64,000 nucleotides of DNA from Turnera subulata (lineage: Eukaryota > Streptophyta > Magnoliopsida > Malpighiales > Passifloraceae): the NCBI GenBank assembly GCA_028386065.3, contig JAKUCV010005742.1:1-64000 (forward strand), written 5' to 3'. Position numbers and translations under genes: made by a program. Shown here one piece after another: positions 34,162 through 44,239 of the stretch (positions are counted from its first letter, which is position 1; every line of letters starts with the position of its first letter). Under the pieces are notes generated by a model. The model was not told the DNA's origin, ran no database searches, and worked only from the letters and a program-made list of their open reading frames with translations.

Positions 34162-34589
34162 CAGTGTTATCAGAACTGGACCGGACCGGACAGTTCAACC
34201 GGTCGGACCGTGATTCGAGCATTATGCTGGGTTTTTAGGGTAATGGACCGGATACGACATTGATCCGGAAAAAACCGGATGACCCGCCCGGTTTTTACTG
34301 ACCCGGTTGTACCAATGACCCGGCCGGGTCATTTTTAAAACATAATTATGCTACTTTTTTTATTTTTTTCCTATTTTTACAAAAAAATAGTATTTTTAAA
34401 CAAAAATTTTATATTTTTAGACTTTATATTTATTTTTAGTTTATAATTATATATAAATATGAATATTTATATAATAATTATTATACCGATTCTTTGACAT
34501 TGAACCTCCGGTTCGAATCCGGTCCGACCAATGAACCATGATTCAGGACCTTTTTTGGGTCAGTGCCCGGTCCGGTTCTGATAACACTG
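34162..34589. mobile_element. hAT-type MITE D nested in element C, TSD AATAGAAG
   Basis: The ends are CAGTGTTATCAGAACTGGAC and, inverted, CAGTGTTATCAGAACCGGAC. AATAGAAG lies at 34154-34161 and 34590-34597. It is 428 bp and non-coding, with accggaccgg and gacccgg repeats near the ends. Confidence 0.9.
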
Positions 34590-34740
34590 AATAGAAGTGT
34601 TTAAGTTGCAAACGCATGGTTTATTGTAGTTTTGTAAAAAACGACGTGGTTTCAACTGAGCTTATAGAAAATTACTAACTAGTTAATAGGCACATAAAAC
34701 ATAAAAGAATTTAGAATTTTGAGTGTTACAAGACTACGAA

Positions 34741-34976
34741 CAGTGGCGGTGGCCCAGGGGCCAAGGGTGATCATGCCCCCTTGAGTTTCTAATTTTTTCA
34801 CACAAGTCCTATCGTATAATATATCAATTGCCCCTTAGATTTTTAATTTTTGCAAATAAGTCCTATCGTGATGTATATTTAGTCTCTCTAAATTTTATTT
34901 TTTACATAAATCCTTATTATTAAACACAAAATATTATATTGGCCCCCACCAAAAATTCTATCTAGCTTTGCCACTG
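34741..34976. mobile_element. hAT-type MITE E nested in element C, TSD ACTACGAA
   Basis: The ends are CAGTGGCGG and, inverted, CAGTGGCAA. ACTACGAA lies at 34733-34740 and 34977-34984. It is 236 bp, with a run of gcccccttgagtttctaattttt-type text common in small plant hAT MITEs. Confidence 0.88.
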
Positions 34977-35487
34977 ACTACGAAGGTATGATTAGTCGAT
35001 TACTTATTTATCAAGCGAATAGGAAAAGAAAGTAAAGAAGAAAAAATCCCAAAACTAAGAAACTAAGAGTATAACATTGGTAATAGTAATATATTATGTG
35101 TATTAAAATAATTTTACATAATGACTTAGTGAATATATAATGATTATAAGTTATTTTGAATTCATTATCGAGGAGTCTTATTTATGTATATTTTATGGTT
35201 GAATTATTTTTTCTCATATTTCTCTAATTCAGTATGAAATTCCGTAAGATTCGCTCCGAAAATCGGAAAATCGATGTTCCGTGGAGATCCGAAAATCCGT
35301 AAAATCCGTACCGAAATTATGGTCTCCGAAAATTATGGAGCTCCGAGAATTACAAATGGAATGGAGTACCGTAAGACAAGAACCGAAATATTTGGAGCTC
35401 CATTCCGAAACTGGTATTTGGTACGGAGACTGTACCGTGCTGACCCCTAATTGGTGCCATGCATCTTCTCATTGTAGTGCTGTAAGA

Positions 35488-36488
35488 GGAGGGAAAGAAA
35501 AAAAAAAAAAACTACACAGCGAAGTCAAGTAAAGGGTACCTACAGGTGCATTACCAATTTTTTGACAAGGAAAAGTTTAGCAAAGAAAATCAGAAATTAT
35601 TATATTTGTCATACATGATAAGCTGAAGAATATTGACAGTCCAAGTTGACATGAATTACTTGGCCATTCACATCTAGTAATTCAAATCCCTACAATAAGC
35701 AAAATGAGGAAAAAAAAATACAAAGGACAACTTCTACTCTTTCTTTTTGAGTTCTACTTGTGCATGAGGTTACACTTTCTGAAGTGGAGTGTCCGGATAC
35801 TACTAGCATTCAAGGAATCGAGTAAAGTAGAAGAAAAGAAGACTAAAGAATTGTATTCTCTCCTCATTGATCAGGTTATTTTTACCCCTCTCTCTCTCCC
35901 TCCAAGATTTAATGTGATCCATTTTTATGCCTGGCACCCGTCCATTCAAATATCAGATCAGAGCGAGAAAAAACCAATGACAGACAGCTATATAAGGATG
36001 GACCCACAATTCAGGCACATTTTTGTCAAGCATGACAAAGGCCTCTTATATTGCCTTGCCATATCCTCCTTTCCTCTCCCGAAAAGCCCACAAGAAACAT
36101 GGCAGGGAGGTCTGTAAAATGACCCAATGATTTAAATTTGTGAAATGCATGCCAGGTTATAATAAGTGTTTTGGGATAGGGGCATCGGGTGGAGTGACGC
36201 AGCACCTGATCAGCGAGTGATAATGATGGGCAGGGCAGGAAGGGGTGCGTGCTTCTTTTTTGTTCCCTACCGTCATAATGCATGCATGGATGGAACGTTC
36301 TGCTACTTCAAAAACCAAGCTATCAGTTCTGACCTCTGCCGCTGTCTGCCACATGCCCCCACACACTCCCTCAATTAAAACACTCAAATAAGTGGTGCTC
36401 GTAATTTGGTTGTTTTTACTTTTAGAAATATTTCTCAAACGAACATGCAATGCACACTTTAGCAATTGCTTTGTAACGCATGCTAATG
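35488..36488. other. low-copy-looking intergenic or intron sequence
   Basis: No TE signature is visible. If the exon at 33.5-35.5 kb is real, this is the intron before it. Alternatively it has promoter-like features on the + strand: a TATA-like CTATATAAGG near 35988 and an RY-type ATGCATGCATGG near 36277. No ORF here shows a domain. Confidence 0.35.
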
Positions 36489-36711
36489 TAAATGGCGTTC
36501 TGTTGCGCGCTGTGCAGGAGTTGCTGCGGTTGCCATGGGCACGGCTTGCACATGTCTACCGAGATGCCAATTTGTGTGCCGATTGGCTTGCTAAATACGG
36601 ATTTTCTTTGCCTTTAGGGGTCTGTTTTGCATGATCTCAATGTGGCCCAAGTTGGGTCTCTGTAACGTTATGTTCATCTCATTTCTATTCAAAAAATATA
36701 AATGGCGTTCT
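36489..36711 (+). mobile_element. 5'-truncated LINE with RNase H tail, 13 bp TSD
   Basis: TAAATGGCGTTCT occurs at 36489-36501 and 36699-36711. Between them are 197 bp whose + frame encodes HVYRDANLCADWLAKYGF, the C-terminal helix region of the RNase H domain that ends many plant L1 elements. A stop, a short 3' UTR and the A-rich end CAAAAAATA follow. The long duplication, 5' truncation and A-rich 3' end are the marks of LINE retrotransposition. Confidence 0.85.
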
Positions 36712-36782
36712 AAATTTTGTTTTCCTTTGTGTAAGAAGAAGTCCAGGAGGAACTTGACGACATGGCCCAAAATGTATTGGAA

Positions 36783-37195
36783 TGAAGCCTTTTTTTACCC
36801 CCAGTATTAACCACTTAAGTTGGAAATCATTCCAATATTTGGTTTTTGCTTATTTGCATTTTTATGTTCACTCCATTTGGCTTAGTTTGGTCTATTTTAC
36901 TAAAATTTGGTAGAAATTATTGACATGGCAAGTTTTTCCGTGCCACGTCAACTATGTAGAATCCACATGTTAGGTCTAACAAAAATATAGGTTGTGGTTG
37001 TGGCTAATGGACCTGACATGTGTGGCATCAGACCACTTGCCACACCTACAATTTCCAGCGGATTTCAGTGAAATTAACCAATTTATGTCAAAGGGGTTTA
37101 ACAGATGGATGAAAGTATGCCAAAATCAAATATAGGGATAACTTTCAATTTTGGGGGGCTGATATAGGAATCAAAAAAGGCTTTAGTCAAAGATA
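36783..37195. mobile_element. small MULE-like element with degenerate TIRs
   Basis: The left part (gaagcctttttttacccccag) and the right part (ggaatcaaaaaaggctttagtc) are imperfect inverted repeats. Inner halves also mirror each other (gacatggcaag with ccacatgtt, then gacatgtgtgg with cttgccac). The ends resemble the TIR of the MULE at 37544 (attaaagcattttttggtc). No clean duplication was found, so the borders are approximate. Confidence 0.5.
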
Positions 37196-38159
37196 TATTG
37201 ATTCGGATTTGTTGCAAGTGCACAGTAATACACTGTAGCAAAGCAAGGTCGTCCACAGAGACCACGTTAACAACACTGTTCTTAGTAAATCGATTAATTA
37301 GGCTAAAATAGCGATTAAATGAATAGAAAACAGACGTGATTAATGATTTGAATTGGTAACACAACGAAAGTAAGTACAATAATAGTAACTCGAATTTAAC
37401 AGAAAGGATTCAAATGAAAACAAACCTAGGTCGCTTGGGATTCACTACTGCCTAACTATTCAGAAACTATTCAGAAACTATTCATCCTTGGAATATTAAA
37501 AGTGCCAACCTTGAAGGGCTACTTAGCCTAATATAATAATAACGGATTAAAGCATTTTTTGGTCATTGTGTATGGCCTCAAAGTTGGATTTCATCCTCGT
37601 GTAGGTTTTTGGCCTCTTTTCATCCCTCCGTTTGACCAGTTTGGTTCGTCCGGCCAGAATCCGATGAAAATCGCTGACGTGACACATTTTGCCGTGCCAT
37701 TTCAGATTTTTTGGTCCCACATGTCAGGAAAAAACCTAAAACCAAACCAAAATCCACCCGACCGGTTCTGTCCACCCGAGTGACCCTGAACCCAAATTAC
37801 AATTTTTATATTTTAAATTATAATGACAATGTGATGATAATTTGAATAATAAATTTAGCCTAACTCTAAAATAATAAACCATAATATAAAATATTTTTAT
37901 TACTGGTATCTTTATTATTAATATAAATTTAATTATTAAATTTCCATAATATTATTATTCATGGGATGTTAACAAAAAAATCCACAATGTTCCACCCGAC
38001 CTCTTATTACCGGTTCACTAATCAAAACATGACAAGTGTCTTGTGGGCCAATTAGCTTTGGAATTATTTGTTATTTTTTTCTTTTTTCCAGTTTTTACAA
38101 CTTTATGTATAAAATAAATTATAGTAAATAAAAATAATTTTTTTTGTTTCTATTCATTC

Positions 38160-38610
38160 TTCCCCACCCACGCCCGTACTCTCACCCATCGTCATCATCA
38201 CAATCACAAAATTCTAACTCCACTGTCACCACCAAACACCAGTCCAGATCCGGACTTTAATTGTACACCAGCCTTGAATTAGTAGAGCTGTGATTGTTCA
38301 TGGACCCGCGCCTACTCCTGTCTGACTGGAACACCAACTCTGCTTTCACCCTAATCTCTGGCGCTGTCAACAGGGACAGAACGCCACCATGACTCAGGGC
38401 GGTTGTGGTCCAGGGCGAACACTTGGTACCACTCGGGCGTGTTAGTGGGCTCATCAGGGCGTAACCCGCTGGTTTGGATCTCACGAAGTGGCTGGATGTC
38501 CTGATCTTCACGTAGGGGCTTTCGTTGGATGACAAGCCGCAGGACTTGACGACAAGCCCCCTCGGCGTCTGGGGCTGGTGGGGAAAGAGAGGGAGCGATG
38601 GGGGAGCGGG
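38160..38610 (-). pseudogene. captured coding-like fragment in the MULE, downstream half
   Basis: It is GC-rich compared with the surrounding AT-rich DNA. In one minus frame (38610-38351) it reads APDAEGACRQVLRLVIQRKP and later RPDEPTNTPEWYQVFALDHN, text with the composition of a real protein. I do not recognise the family. The minus-strand ORF start upstream of 38616 belongs to the copia LTR and is spurious. On the minus strand this half follows the proline-rich half at 43849-44230. Confidence 0.45.
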
Positions 38611-38615
38611 AGATT

Positions 38616-39016
38616 TGTAAGTAACCGGGTATGCAAACAAAGAGACAATATGCGTAGCGGATAAACCCAGAACTAATGGAGGATCCATGTGAAACGGGGT
38701 AAACCGAATAACAAAATTTCATATCTCGTTTGGTTGAGATCTTTCACTCAACTGATGATCCGAATAAGCAAGAACCCGACAAAAATTCGACTCCTCTATG
38801 GTATTCACATGAACCGTTGATGGCCGCTAGCAACCGTCTCACGATCACTAACCCGAGCACTCCCGAACTGCAGTGCTAGCTGCAGAATTTCCGAGAGCTA
38901 AAGACTAGAGAGTTTGATGTGTTTTTCCCAAGTATGAAGTGAGTGTGATAAGTCTCTACTTGGTTTGAAAAGACTGATCAAACCTTCACCCTTTTATACA
39001 CACTTGTAATGCATAG
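38616..39016 (-). repeat. 3' LTR remnant of copia element 3
   Basis: It matches the first 400 bp (in +) of 42303-43848 up to tgtaatgcatag, then breaks. It keeps the TG end and the target duplication. Confidence 0.88.
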
Positions 39017-39023
39017 GGCCGAG

Positions 39024-39603
39024 TTTCCCAGTCCACATCTCATATGGTGTCTTTTCAACCGACTTATATGGAACACGGTTAAGTGTAAAAGCAACAGTCA
39101 ATAAAGCATGTCCCCAAAATGAAGAAGGAAGGTCAGTTTGACTCATCATAGAACGAACCATGTCTAACAGAGTTCTATTTCTCCTTTTAGATATACCATT
39201 CCATTGAGGTGTACCAGGTGGAGTAAGTTGTGATACTATATCACACTCCTTTAGATGATCAAGAAATTCTCGGCCTAAGTATTGACCTTGTCGATCAGAT
39301 CGAAGCATTTTAATACGCTTGCCGAGTTGGCACTTCATTCTTGAATTCTTTGAACTTTTCAAAGGATTTTGACTTGTCCTTCATAAGATACATATAGACA
39401 TATCTACTATAATTATCATTGAATGTAATGAAGTATTGAAATCCACCTCTAGCCTGTGTTGACATAGGTCCACATACATCAGAATGTATAAGGCCTAACA
39501 ATTCTGAAGCTTTTTCACCTTTACCAGCAAAAGGAGCCTTCGTCATTTTGCCCAATAAACATGACTCACATGTCTGATATGATTCAAAATAAAATGAGTC
39601 CAA
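39024..39603 (-). pseudogene. pol: copia element 3 integrase (partial)
   Basis: Contains CESCLLGKM, IHSDVCGPMST (first Asp), LRSDRQGQY (second Asp, with Gly and Glu of the usual GGEY changed) and NGISKRRNR (Lys for the catalytic Glu). A frameshift near 39335 joins the two readable frames. The C-terminus is lost at the deletion junction 39017-39023. Confidence 0.88.
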
Positions 39604-39617
39604 AACTTCATCCTTTA

Positions 39618-40000
39618 TTACAAACGATGCCTGAGAAAGGTCGTATTAGAATCGTTTAATTTAACCTTCTTCGAATTAATGTTATAGATTGGAGTTTCAC
39701 GGTTTAGAACGTACAAACCATTGCTTATATATGCACCACCATAGTAAATTTCATTCAAATAAATAGAACAACAGTTGTTCTTTATTACAAATGAAAAACC
39801 CTTCTTATGCAGACAAGAAACAGAAATCAAATCCCTGCTTATAGCAGGTACATAATAGCAATCAGCAAGTTCCAAAACCAAACCACTCGGTAAAGATAGA
39901 TAATAAGTCCCTACGGCTAATGCAGCAACTCTTGCTCCATTTCCAACACGCAGGTCCACTTCACCCTTTGCTAATCCTCTACTCTTTCTCAGATCCTGAA
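39618..40000 (-). pseudogene. pol: copia element 3 protease/linker remnant
   Basis: The readable part starts VDLRVGNGARVAALAVGTYYLS and continues through CYYVPAISRDLISVSCL, the region after the protease active site. A deletion near 39998 removed the WVLDTGCGSH segment that elements 1 and 2 keep, so the protease is dead. Confidence 0.8.
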
Positions 40001-40851
40001 GCGGAAGTCTTACTTCCCTTCTATTTCTTCACCTCCTCAGGGTAAACAGGACAGTTACGCTTCTATGGCCAGGTTCCTTGCAATTGAAATATTGTCCTTC
40101 CTTTGCAACACGACCTTTGGGTTTCAACACATGTGAAGAAGAAGATGCACATGAACCAAACTTTTTGGCAGATTTCTTCTTCTTATTAAACTTGACTTTA
40201 CCCTTTCCTTTGCCATTTCCAACCATCAAAATATTATTGGATTTATTTGCCTTCATCTATTGCTCAACTGTTCCCAACATGTTAAGCAACTCAGACAAAG
40301 ATTTGTCAAGATGATTCATGTTGAAATTCATGACAAATTGGCTATAACTATCCGGCAACGATTGCAGGACTAGATCAACGGCCAACTCTTTGCAAAGGAA
40401 AACCCAGCCCCTCAAGGCTCTCAATGTATCCAATCATTTTGAGCACATGAGGTCTGACAGGTGATGACTCAGCCATCTTGTATTGGAATATTGCCTTTGA
40501 GGTCTCATACCTCTCATGCCTGGCTTGCTCTTCAAAGAGCATTTTCCGGTGTTCGATCACATCGAAAGCACCCAAGTTCTCAAGTTGCTTCTAAAGCTCA
40601 GAGTCCATAGTGACAAGCATAAGGCTTGCAACATCTAATGCTTCATCAACATGCTTCTTGTAAGCATCTCTTTCCGCCCTAGGAGCATTAGGTGTCGGTT
40701 CATCAGGAACAGGCCCTTCAAGGATATACAATTTCTTTTCTTGCTTGAGGACTATCCTCAAATTGCTGTGCCACATATGGAAATTATTCCCATTCAGTTT
40801 TTCCTTCTCAAGGACCGATCGTAGTGACATAGTACTTGTGTTTTGAGCCAT
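40001..40851 (-). pseudogene. gag: copia element 3 Gag
   Basis: It starts MAQNTSTMSLRS at 40851; this copy has the correct early frame (NGNNFHMWHSNLRIV). A TAG at 40591 replaces a Gln codon, a frameshift follows GFPLQR near 40380, and the zinc knuckle is corrupted (QYFNCKEPGHR in 40256-40029). Capsid text such as ESSPVRPHVLKMIGYIE matches elements 1 and 2. Confidence 0.88.
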
Positions 40852-41638
40852 GATAACTCTACAATGATCAGTTCACACAAAATTAGTGTCATGTATAAAA
40901 TCATTTAACAAGGAATTTTATTAAATGATACTCCCACTATATAAATCAAGATGATAATAAGTGGGTCAAGATCCATATTTCACTATAAGATAAGTTAGCT
41001 TTGGCTAATCGCTTACATCATAGCTATTTAGGTAGACAACTCTTTGTCAATTACATCTCACGTAACTCTTGGATAGTTGAGTGAACAACTCTTGTTCTTG
41101 TCTATCTCATAGACTTATCTCAACTCTTTGCCTCTAAGTCCCCAATCCTATTGGGATGACTTAGTTAAGTTCAACCCACAACAAGCAATTTGGATATTAC
41201 AATTATCCCATCGCACCTTGCTAGGATAAATATTGGCACTTTGCTTTGTCAAACCTACCAAGTGTGGATCTAAGCATAGATGAGTGCTCATCAATGGAAG
41301 GCAACACATGAGGAACTTAATTGTTACTTCAACAATTGTTTCCATACATAACAATTATGCCATTCGATCTGATTCACAAATTATATATCGCATATACAAT
41401 AAGCATGCATCATTTATAATAAATACCAAGCTATCTGACATGATTATAAAGGAGAAACATGTTAACAAGCAATCAACATATTGTTCATATATCATTAAGA
41501 TCATAAAAACATGTTATCCAACATGTAAAATTTTGTAGGTGAGCGGATATACAAAATTTGGCAGAAACAACTAAAATTCCGAATGGACAGCAGAATTTTG
41601 TAGGTGAGCTGCTACACAAAATTCGGCAGAAAGCTCAG

Positions 41639-41969
41639 AACATCGATGTTTAACCTTAGAACATCGATGATTAACCTTAGAACATCGATGTTTGAGAATT
41701 CTGGAACTTCATAAGTTGACAGAATCTCAGAACATCGATGTTTGATCATAAACATCGATGTTCAAAAAAAAAAGATCATAAACATCGATGTTTGAAGTTG
41801 GCAGAACCTCAGAACATCGATGTTTACACCTAAACATCGATGTTTGAGTAGTCTGCCACTCTAAATTAATTGGAAAAGTCTCAGAATATCGATGTTTACA
41901 CTTTAAACATCGATGTTTTGACCCTTCGGCCAAAGAGAACATCGATGTTTATACCTAAACATCGATGTT
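41639..41969. repeat. array of 12 bp palindromes AACATCGATGTT in copia element 3 leader
   Basis: Ten exact and two near copies of AACATCGATGTT were counted in 331 bp. The order of neighbouring text matches the array of element 2, but numbers differ: element 3 lacks one central block (around gagcactctggaacttcaaac) and has an extra pair created by the poly(A) insertion. The palindrome core is better conserved than the spacers. Confidence 0.85.
41744..41792 (+). mobile_element. poly(A)-only insertion with 19 bp target duplication
   Basis: GATCATAAACATCGATGTT occurs at 41744-41762 and 41774-41792, separated by C and ten A. Element 2 has no A run at this place. Structure as for the insertion at 14828-14880. 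Confidence 0.55.
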
Positions 41970-42288
41970 TTGTTCTTGTTATCCTAGATCGACAATCGTT
42001 CTATATGAAAAACGACAATCGATTTATCCTTGTCGAACTCATTCGACTTTCTGCCAAAAACACCATGATTGATATCATATACCAATCAAGTACTTAGTGT
42101 CAAACACCTTCGTACCGACTTCAGCATATCACATATATGAGAGTCATTTTGGTCTAGTTTAAACATACAATCATTAGAAGCATAACAAACTTAGATCAAG
42201 TTCTGTCACTTATACAACATGATCAAGCCACATCACATATAGCATATCAATCGTATAAGCAACTTAGTCGGTTTAGAGTTTCACAAGA

Positions 42289-42301
42289 TGCTCTGCTACC
42301 A
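42289..42301 (-). other. primer binding site of copia element 3
   Basis: The minus-strand text TGGTAGCAGAGCA differs by one base from the common TGGTATCAGAGC Met-tRNA site. Confidence 0.8.
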
Positions 42302-42302
42302 C

Positions 42303-43848
42303 TGTAGGTAACCGGGTATGCAAACAAAGAGACAATATGCGCAGCGGATAAACCCAGAACTAATGGAGGATCCATGTGAAACGGGGTAAACCGAATAATA
42401 AAATTTCATACCTGGTTTGGTTGAGATCTTTCACTCAACTGATGATCCGAATCAGCAAGAACCAGACATAAATCTGACTCCTCTTTGGCATCCACACGAA
42501 TCGTTGATGACCGCTAGCAACTGTCTCACGATCACTAACCTGAGCACTCCCGAACCGCAGTGCTAGGTGTAGAATTTCCGAGAGCTAGAGACTAGAGAGT
42601 TTGATGTGTTTTTCTCAAGTATGAAGTGAGTGTGTTAAGTCTCTACTTGGTCTGAAAAAACTGATCAAACCTTCAACCTTTTATGCACACTTGTAATGCA
42701 TAGTTTAATAAGACAATGGCCAACATCATCATGCATTAACCATGATTATGCCTTATCTTTAATCATGTCTCCACTATGCCTTAATGCTCCACTAAGCATT
42801 AATTATATATATCATCATATATATGGGATTACACATCATATGGCATTAATTCTGGTTCAATAATTCTGGTAATTAGTGAACCAAATCAACCCAAACGACC
42901 TGGTTGAACCGTGGTCCAACTATGGTCTAACCACTAGCTCATTAACCTAATCGAACCATGGTCCAACCATGGTTTAACTTCTGGCTCGAATCAACAGTTC
43001 TAAGTGTGTGACCCTGTAGGCACTAATCACGTTGGCAATAATTATAAACTCTCATTTATAATTATAAACAATGAGCGGTGTCTAGCAACACATCATTGCT
43101 ACCCAAGTGACCAGATCAGTACTGATTCATTATGCCTCGAAAAAAGTCATTATCCTTTCGTCCCATTATATCAAGATCAAACACGAGACATGGAATATGT
43201 CATTCTCGTATATGTTTAATCTAAGGTTTCTTGATCCCCGAGTTAACTGCGTAAAAAAGATACAAATGATATCCCCATATCACTTAATCCGAGCATGGCC
43301 ATGCATCTATAGTTCAACACTATCAAGGGGCCCAACTGATAATATACCCGTTATATGGGTTGGGCGAATCCCATGTTGATCATACAAAACCCACTACACA
43401 TTATATCATATACCCAATGATTACTCTTAGGTCTACTCAATTACGAATGACCAAGAGTAATATCAAAGTATACGACTCACATGTTGGGAACCTTGATGAT
43501 CTCAGGTCTAAGGACAATACATATAGGAACCGCTAATGACAATATATAACAGTCCATGTAGTGTTCTTATGGCGGGTCGGTCCAGTCCACAAGTTCTCTA
43601 ACTTGTACCCGTATGTAGAATTCATATCTCATATAATTCTCAACATACGCTAGTCTTAATTTATTATTACAACCTATCCATAATAATAATCGACTAGGGA
43701 CAATTCAAGAATATAAAATATTCTTAAGTTATAAATATGTGCAAGTATTTATCATAGATAAACAAATTTATTGGAATAAAACCTTAATAAAAAAACATGA
43801 CTTAAAATATAATCATCCAATGATTGGCTTTTGGGCTTTAAACTAACA
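42303..43848 (-). repeat. 5' LTR of copia element 3
   Basis: It is 1546 bp, in + from TGTAGGTAACCGGG to TTTAAACTAACA. It has an extra segment near 42770-42960, including a second caaccatggt-type repeat, compared with the LTRs of element 2. Confidence 0.88.
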
Positions 43849-43853
43849 AGATT

Positions 43854-44239
43854 AGCAATGGGTTGAGGGTTAGGGGAGGTTGGGTGGAGGTGGGGAAGAA
43901 GGCGGAGGGTAAGAGGGGGCGTGGTGGAATTGTTGCTGACGAGGAAGGAGAGGAGCGAAAGAAGAAGAAGGGGGAGGAGGGTATTGGAAATGGAAGTTGA
44001 GGGGGTGGTGGTGGAGGGAAGTTGAGGGGGTGGTGGTGAAGGGCAATGGGAGGTCAGGTGAGGGTGGTGGTGCTGATGGTGGAGGTGTAGTGGTGGAGGG
44101 CATGGAGAGGTCAGGTGAGGGTGGTGGTGCTGATGGTGGAGGTGTAGTGGTGGAGGGCATGGAGAGGTCAGGTGAGGGTGGTGGTGGTGATGGTGGAGGT
44201 GGGTCCAGTAGGGGAGGCAACTGTGGGAGAAGAGTTTGA
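43854..44239 (-). pseudogene. captured proline-rich coding fragment in the MULE
   Basis: The minus-strand ORF 44220-43870 (116 codons) is dominated by Pro, Ser and Thr: PPPSAPPPSPDLSMPSTTT repeated, then LLPRQQQFHHAPSYPPP. It lies between MULE TIRs and is followed, after removal of copia element 3, by the fragment at 38610-38160. Such sequence is typical of plant cell-wall or receptor-kinase-like proline-rich regions, but repeats of this kind cannot assign a parent gene. Confidence 0.45.
44040..44190. repeat. 57 bp tandem repeat encoding 19 residues
   Basis: About two and a half copies of a 57 bp unit (ggtcaggtgagggtggtgg start) lie in the proline-rich ORF. 57 is a multiple of three, so copy changes keep the frame; the first two are almost identical. 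Confidence 0.85.

Larger units (their letters stand above)
33628..35449. mobile_element. hAT-type element C, TSD ATTGGTGC, host of two nested MITEs
   Basis: The ends are TAGGGGT in inverted orientation, and ATTGGTGC occurs at 33620-33627 and 35450-35457. The subterminal parts share ccgaaaatcc and ggagctccg words. Without the two nested elements and their duplications it is about 1.14 kb. The AT-rich interior has no transposase. It splits a likely host exon. Confidence 0.82.
33527..35479 (-). pseudogene. terminal exon of an unidentified host gene, split by hAT element C
   Basis: On the minus strand, a strong pyrimidine tract and CTTACAG (35486-35480) form a splice acceptor. The frame from 35479 reads HYNEKMHGTN and, after removing hAT C and one ATTGGTGC, continues with SKSGYVPPTSLGAI and ending KKRLEKLSAENG at a TGA (33529-33527): about 40 codons open across the repaired join. 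The basic, helical tail is protein-like but I do not recognise the family. A pyrimidine-rich acceptor, an open frame through the TSD and a clean stop argue for a genuine exon. Upstream exons were not found in the window. Confidence 0.5.
40852..42288 (-). other. leader of copia element 3
   Basis: No gene. It is colinear with the leader of element 2, with the palindrome array in its PBS-proximal half and one poly(A) insertion. Confidence 0.75.
38616..43848 (-). mobile_element. Ty1/copia element 3, internally deleted, TSD AGATT
   Basis: AGATT at 38611-38615 and 43849-43853 is a perfect 5 bp duplication inside the MULE. The 5' LTR (42303-43848) is complete. The 3' LTR is cut after 401 bp (38616-39016) and joined, through the filler ggccgag, directly to the integrase core. 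RNase H, RT, the integrase C-terminus and most of the 3' LTR are gone. It is closely related to element 2 (same leader array, same integrase Glu-to-Lys change). Confidence 0.92.

Noticed and set aside
38257..38722. The full ORFs 38257-38688 and 38351-38722 as one protein
   Set aside because: Their N-terminal 35-40 codons come from the copia 3 LTR, and the TSD AGATT at 38611-38615 marks the junction. Only the part below 38611 can be captured coding sequence.
43870..44220. A host extensin-like or formin-like gene
   Set aside because: The proline-rich ORF lies between MULE TIRs, has no signal peptide or conserved neighbour domain, and ends near a TE junction. I treat it as a captured fragment.
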